A stretch of DNA of 64,000 bases from G963667675 sp963667675. GTDB taxonomy: Bacteria; Chloroflexota; Dehalococcoidia; Lucifugimonadales; UBA3495. Every line of letters begins with the position of its first letter. Position 1 is the stretch's first letter. The position numbers were made by a program, and so were the translations under genes. This document shows positions 61,086 to 64,000 of the stretch, one piece after another. The stretch is taken from assembly GCA_963667675.1 (NCBI GenBank), contig OY763929.1:62001-126000 (forward strand), given 5' to 3'. A model generated the notes under the pieces. The model was not told the origin of the DNA, did no database searches, and saw nothing but the letters and a program-made list of their open reading frames with translations.

Positions 61086-61529
61086 TCAGTAATGCCGCAG
61101 CTCCACCACGTTGTCGTCCGGGTCGTACACGTACAGCGATATGCCGTCGCCGTGTGACCCCCACCTTTTGCCCGGTCCGCCCCGGATTTCAACGCCCAGC
61201 GCTTCGAAACTTGCCTTGAGCGCCTCCATGTCCGTGGGCTCGATAACCATGCAGAAATGGTCCTGGTTCTTTACCCCGTCCTTGCCAATGGCGGGTTGGT
61301 CCGTGGCGAAGAAGTCAATAATCGTGTCGTCGTTCAGCCTGGCGGAAGGGAAGCGTACCTCTCCCCTTCTCCACTCCTCAACCCGTTCCAGTTTTAGCCC
61401 CAGTAGCTGCGAGTAGAACCGCAGGGACTCCTCTACGTCCCCGACCCTGAGCACAATGTGGTCCATCTCGGTGATCTTCACCAGCGGCTTTGTTTGGGCG
61501 GGTGCGCCCTGTCTTATTTGCGTCGCCAT
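61086..61529 (-). CDS. VOC superfamily protein (glyoxalase-like dioxygenase fold)
   Basis: A 147-residue protein. The first half begins EMDHIVLRVGDVEESLRFY with a metal-ligand H, the centre NQDHFCMVIEP holds another H, and the end ISLYVYDPDDNVVELRHY supplies the E ligand. Start ATG 61529 with GGAGG eight bases before; an upstream in-frame reading has no SD. Convergent with nudC. Metal-dependent lyase or dioxygenase; reaction unknown. Confidence 0.86.
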   Translation of the reverse strand: MATQIRQGAPAQTKPLVKITEMDHIVLRVGDVEESLRFYSQLLGLKLERVEEWRRGEVRFPSARLNDDTIIDFFATDQPAIGKDGVKNQDHFCMVIEPTDMEALKASFEALGVEIRGGPGKRWGSHGDGISLYVYDPDDNVVELRHY

Positions 61530-61889
61530 TCCCATATCCTCCGAGCCGGTCCCGCTTTGCTTGGGCTTGGTCTCCCGGGACGCGATTCTAGTATATCCTA
61601 CTCCAACCGCGTCCCGCCTAAACGCCCCACGCTCCGGCCCGATTCTGCCGATAGCCATAGCGAATGGTGTTACGTTAATCCTCCATGAGCTAGCCATTAT
61701 TCGATGCCGACAATAGCGACTGTTACGACATACGCCTCGCGTACAGCGGTCCACCCCACATGATTGACAACAGCCGGTGCACGGGGGAAAATTGGTGAAC
61801 CACTACAAACCCCTGCCTTGGCCCCGGAAGCACGGGAGCTGCGAAGAGGGACGGCATCACCGCTGCAAATGCCGCTCAGGAGGTCAACC
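61530..61889. other. 360-bp divergent intergenic stretch
   Basis: Between the VOC gene (minus) and the first amidohydrolase (plus). A TAGAAT-like -10 lies at 61590-61585 on the minus strand, with a weak -35. Nothing else is visible. Confidence 0.35.
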
Positions 61890-63065
61890 GTGTCCACCTA
61901 CAGAGTCATATCAAACGACAGCCACATCAACGAGCCCCGTGACTTGTGGTCCGCCAGGGCCGAGTCGGCCTTCAAAGACCGCCTTCCCCAGGTCGTGAGC
62001 GCTGCAGACGGTTCGCTGGACCACCAGGGTCGCCCGGTGGGGGATTCCTGGATCGTCGACGGCAAAAGGTACGCCGGCTTTGGGGGAGACCCCAAGACCG
62101 GGGTGCGCTTCGAAGACCCGTCACAGCTGCTCGGGGCCCACTTCGGCCCAAATGTGTTCGAAGAAGGACATAGTGAAGAGGAAAGAGAGCAGCGTCTCGG
62201 GGGATACTTTCCCGACGAGCACGTGAAGGACAACGACATCGATGGGGTCGACGTAAGCGTCATTTACCCCACCCTGGGCGTTTTCCTCTTCGGCGTGCCC
62301 GATGGCCCGCTGTTCGACTCCGTTTGCCGGATCTACAACGATTGGATAGCCGACTGGTGCAGCCCCTACCCCGACCGGCTCAAGGCTGTCGCCATGATAA
62401 ACCACGACGACATATCGGTGGCCGTCAAGGAAATGGAGCGCTGCCGCAAAATGGGCCTTCTCGGGGCCATGATCTCCGTCTACCCGCGTACCGGCCGGCT
62501 CTACGACCAGGACATCTACGAACCCCTGTGGGCCGCTTCCCAGGACCTGGATATGCCCCTCAGCCTGCACGCCTCCACAAATCGCGCCGGATTCTACGCA
62601 GGTCCGGAGGACGAAAGAGCGGCATACGTGACCTGCATGTACCACTGGGCCGAGCTGTCCCTCGCCGACATCATCTTCAGCGGAGCCTTCGACCGCTATC
62701 CCAAGCTCCGGGTGGGGTCGGTGGAGCACGAGTTGGCCTGGGTCCCCCACTTTCTCGACCGCATGGACTACACCTACACCCAGCGCATAGGCGCCTGGCT
62801 CGTGGAGGGCAGGTTAAGTGGGGACGCGCTCCCCAGCGAAGTTTTCCGCACCAATTGTTTCCTGGGCTTCCAGGAAGACGCCATGGGAATCCAGATGCGG
62901 GACCTGATAGGCGTGGACACCATGCAGTTCGGCTCGGACTATCCCCACCAGGAGTCGACCTGGCCCAGGAGCCGCGAGATTCTCGAGGGGATGCTGCTTG
63001 GCTGCACCGAGGAGGAAAAGGCCAAGATCGCCGGCGGCAACTGCGCCAAGATGTACCACCTGTAA
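61890..63065 (+). CDS. amidohydrolase 2 family protein (PF04909-type), copy 1
   Basis: A 391-residue metal-dependent hydrolase or decarboxylase. YRVISNDSHINEPRDLW holds the D-x-H metal site of the N-terminus, MPLSLHASTNRAGFYAG carries a barrel histidine, and QFGSDYPHQESTWPRS the C-terminal D/H pair. Start GTG 61890 behind AGGAGG; upstream in-frame codons lack SD. Such proteins act as carboxylate decarboxylases or C-C hydrolases in aromatic breakdown. Tandem with a homologue 266 bp downstream. Confidence 0.9.
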   Translation: MSTYRVISNDSHINEPRDLWSARAESAFKDRLPQVVSAADGSLDHQGRPVGDSWIVDGKRYAGFGGDPKTGVRFEDPSQLLGAHFGPNVFEEGHSEEEREQRLGGYFPDEHVKDNDIDGVDVSVIYPTLGVFLFGVPDGPLFDSVCRIYNDWIADWCSPYPDRLKAVAMINHDDISVAVKEMERCRKMGLLGAMISVYPRTGRLYDQDIYEPLWAASQDLDMPLSLHASTNRAGFYAGPEDERAAYVTCMYHWAELSLADIIFSGAFDRYPKLRVGSVEHELAWVPHFLDRMDYTYTQRIGAWLVEGRLSGDALPSEVFRTNCFLGFQEDAMGIQMRDLIGVDTMQFGSDYPHQESTWPRSREILEGMLLGCTEEEKAKIAGGNCAKMYHL

Positions 63066-63106
63066 GGTCTCGGGTCCCGGCTGGGCTAACCTCTATTCGT
63101 TCGTTT

Positions 63107-63135
63107 AGCAGGCGCTCCCTGGGGCGCCTGCTTTC
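63107..63135 (+). terminator. hairpin terminator after amidohydrolase copy 1
   Basis: AGCAGGCGC (63107-63115), loop of eight, GCGCCTGCT (63124-63132), then TTC. The stem is perfect over nine pairs, with a short T-run. Confidence 0.6.
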
Positions 63136-63330
63136 GCGTCAGTTTGCCAGGCTCAACGCACCTTCATTGGCAGCGCACCAATACGAGATATTGACAAGCC
63201 CAAAAAGCGCAAGCAAAATTGGGGCGCGGGCATCTGGGGAAGTGTCCCCATTTGCCCCATCCCGATTCTCCACTCAACCAGGGTAGCGGCGAAAGATATC
63301 GCTGCAGCAAGCATTGGTTAGGAGGGCGTC

Positions 63331-64000
63331 ATGTCCAGCTACAGAGTTATTTCGGGTGACAGCCACATATACGAGCCGTCGGACCTGTGGGCCGACAGGG
63401 CCGAGGCCAAGTTCAAGGACCGCCTGCCCCACATTGTGCCTGCCGAGCCCGGTTCTGTTGACCTCAACGGAAGGCCCAACAAGGACTGGTGGATCTGCGA
63501 AGGCCAGACCCTCATGCAGTTCGGCGGCGATCCCAAGACCGGCGTCAGGTTCGAGGACCCCGCGGGACTCCTCGCAGCCCCCAGAAGTGAAGACGCCATG
63601 CTCAAAGGGGCCTTCATTCCCGAGGAGCACGTCAAGGACAACGAACTCGACGGCATCGACGTGAGCATTGTCTATCCAACCCTCGGTTGCTACCTCTACG
63701 GCGTTCAGGACGGCCCCCTGTTGGACTCGATCTTCCGGAGTTACAACGATTGGGTCGCCGAGTGGTGCGACACCATCCCTGACAAGCTCAAGGGCATCGC
63801 GATGATCAACCATGACGACGTGGGCGTCGCTGTCAAAGAAATGGAACGCTGCCGCAAGATGGGCCTCATCGGGGCCATGATTACCGTCGCTCCCTTGGAT
63901 ACCCAGCTCTATGACCAGCCCGTATACGAACCCATGTGGGCCGCGTCCCAGGACCTGGATATGCCCCTCAGCCTGCACGCCGCCACCAATCGCGCCGGCT
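63331..64000 (+). CDS. amidohydrolase 2 family protein, copy 2, 3' end outside window
   Basis: The first 223 codons of a close homologue of copy 1, starting at ATG 63331 with SD TAGGAGGG. YRVISGDSHIYEPSDLW carries the same metal-site opening. It lacks about 16 residues found in copy 1 near 90-105. DNA is nearly identical over about 40 bases at the LSLHA region (63946 on). A tandem duplication is likely. The rest of the gene runs beyond base 64000. Confidence 0.88.
   Translation, partial: MSSYRVISGDSHIYEPSDLWADRAEAKFKDRLPHIVPAEPGSVDLNGRPNKDWWICEGQTLMQFGGDPKTGVRFEDPAGLLAAPRSEDAMLKGAFIPEEHVKDNELDGIDVSIVYPTLGCYLYGVQDGPLLDSIFRSYNDWVAEWCDTIPDKLKGIAMINHDDVGVAVKEMERCRKMGLIGAMITVAPLDTQLYDQPVYEPMWAASQDLDMPLSLHAATNRAG

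Noticed and set aside
1..64000. CRISPR arrays, prophage structural genes, rRNA or IS transposases
   Set aside because: None seen; no regular direct repeats with spacers and no transposase motifs.

Overview
The window reads as a chromosomal segment of a GC-rich bacterium from the Chloroflexota, most probably the SAR202/Dehalococcoidia side of that phylum. This is inferred from gene content, not from a marker gene: there is no rRNA and no convincing tRNA here. The supporting signs are several flavin-dependent luciferase-like monooxygenases, paired amidohydrolases, NIPSNAP, VOC and LmbE proteins, a DUF1800/DUF1501 pair, a GuaB3-type protein and a bacterial NurA. Genes are densely packed on both strands, mostly as single genes or operons of two or three. 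GTG and TTG starts are common, with good Shine-Dalgarno (SD) sequences. About 55 CDS are supported. One CDS runs off each end.

Layout. 1-8.9 kb: class V aminotransferase (cut by the left edge), PcrA helicase, zinc alcohol dehydrogenase, GNAT, NIPSNAP, LmbE deacetylase, a membrane protein and a small unknown, a VOC protein and a divergent Ham1-like protein. 9-11.3 kb: MoxR ATPase plus VWA/CoxE-like pair. 11.3-16.2 kb, minus strand: two PAP2/Aur1-like membrane enzymes behind a SPASM radical SAM gene, then an Rv2578c-type radical SAM gene. 16.2-24 kb: magnesium-chelatase-like AAA ATPase, YkvA-like protein, the tight run hemW-selB-nurA, and a membrane protein with HExxH. 24-33 kb: FAD oxidoreductase, M42 peptidase, Ldh2-type dehydrogenase, a PfkB kinase overlapped by an orphan XRE gene that is followed by a duplicated kinase tail, a DUF192 lipoprotein, two MaoC-like hydratases, and an S26 peptidase without a visible membrane anchor. 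33-37.4 kb: DUF1800 followed by a broken DUF1501 gene, a ThDP enzyme and a Gly-tailed small protein. 37.4-39.8 kb: a type II restriction-modification unit and two small genes in AT-richer DNA. 39.8-49.7 kb: hydantoinase, GuaB3, a small Cys/His protein, dnaE, SDR, B12-radical SAM. 49.9-64 kb: alpha/beta hydrolase, MGMT, two thioredoxin-fold lipoproteins, dienelactone hydrolase behind a structured leader, PH-domain protein, RidA, three LLM oxidoreductases, a second Cys/His small protein, NudC, VOC, and two tandem amidohydrolases (the last cut by the right edge).

How the genes fit together. Housekeeping functions (pcrA, dnaE, hemW, selB, nudC, guaB3-like) are interspersed with catabolic enzymes for small organic acids, amides and hydantoins, and probably recalcitrant organic matter (LLM, amidohydrolase, VOC, dienelactone hydrolase, RidA, MaoC). 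This matches the metabolic style known for SAR202. The least conventional items are: the two single-gene C-x-H/C-x2-C proteins, each with its own terminator; the folded leader before the dienelactone hydrolase; the kinase/XRE/kinase-tail arrangement; the SPASM plus double-PAP2 cluster; the anchorless signal-peptidase-like protein; and the restriction gene whose base composition differs from that of its methylase.
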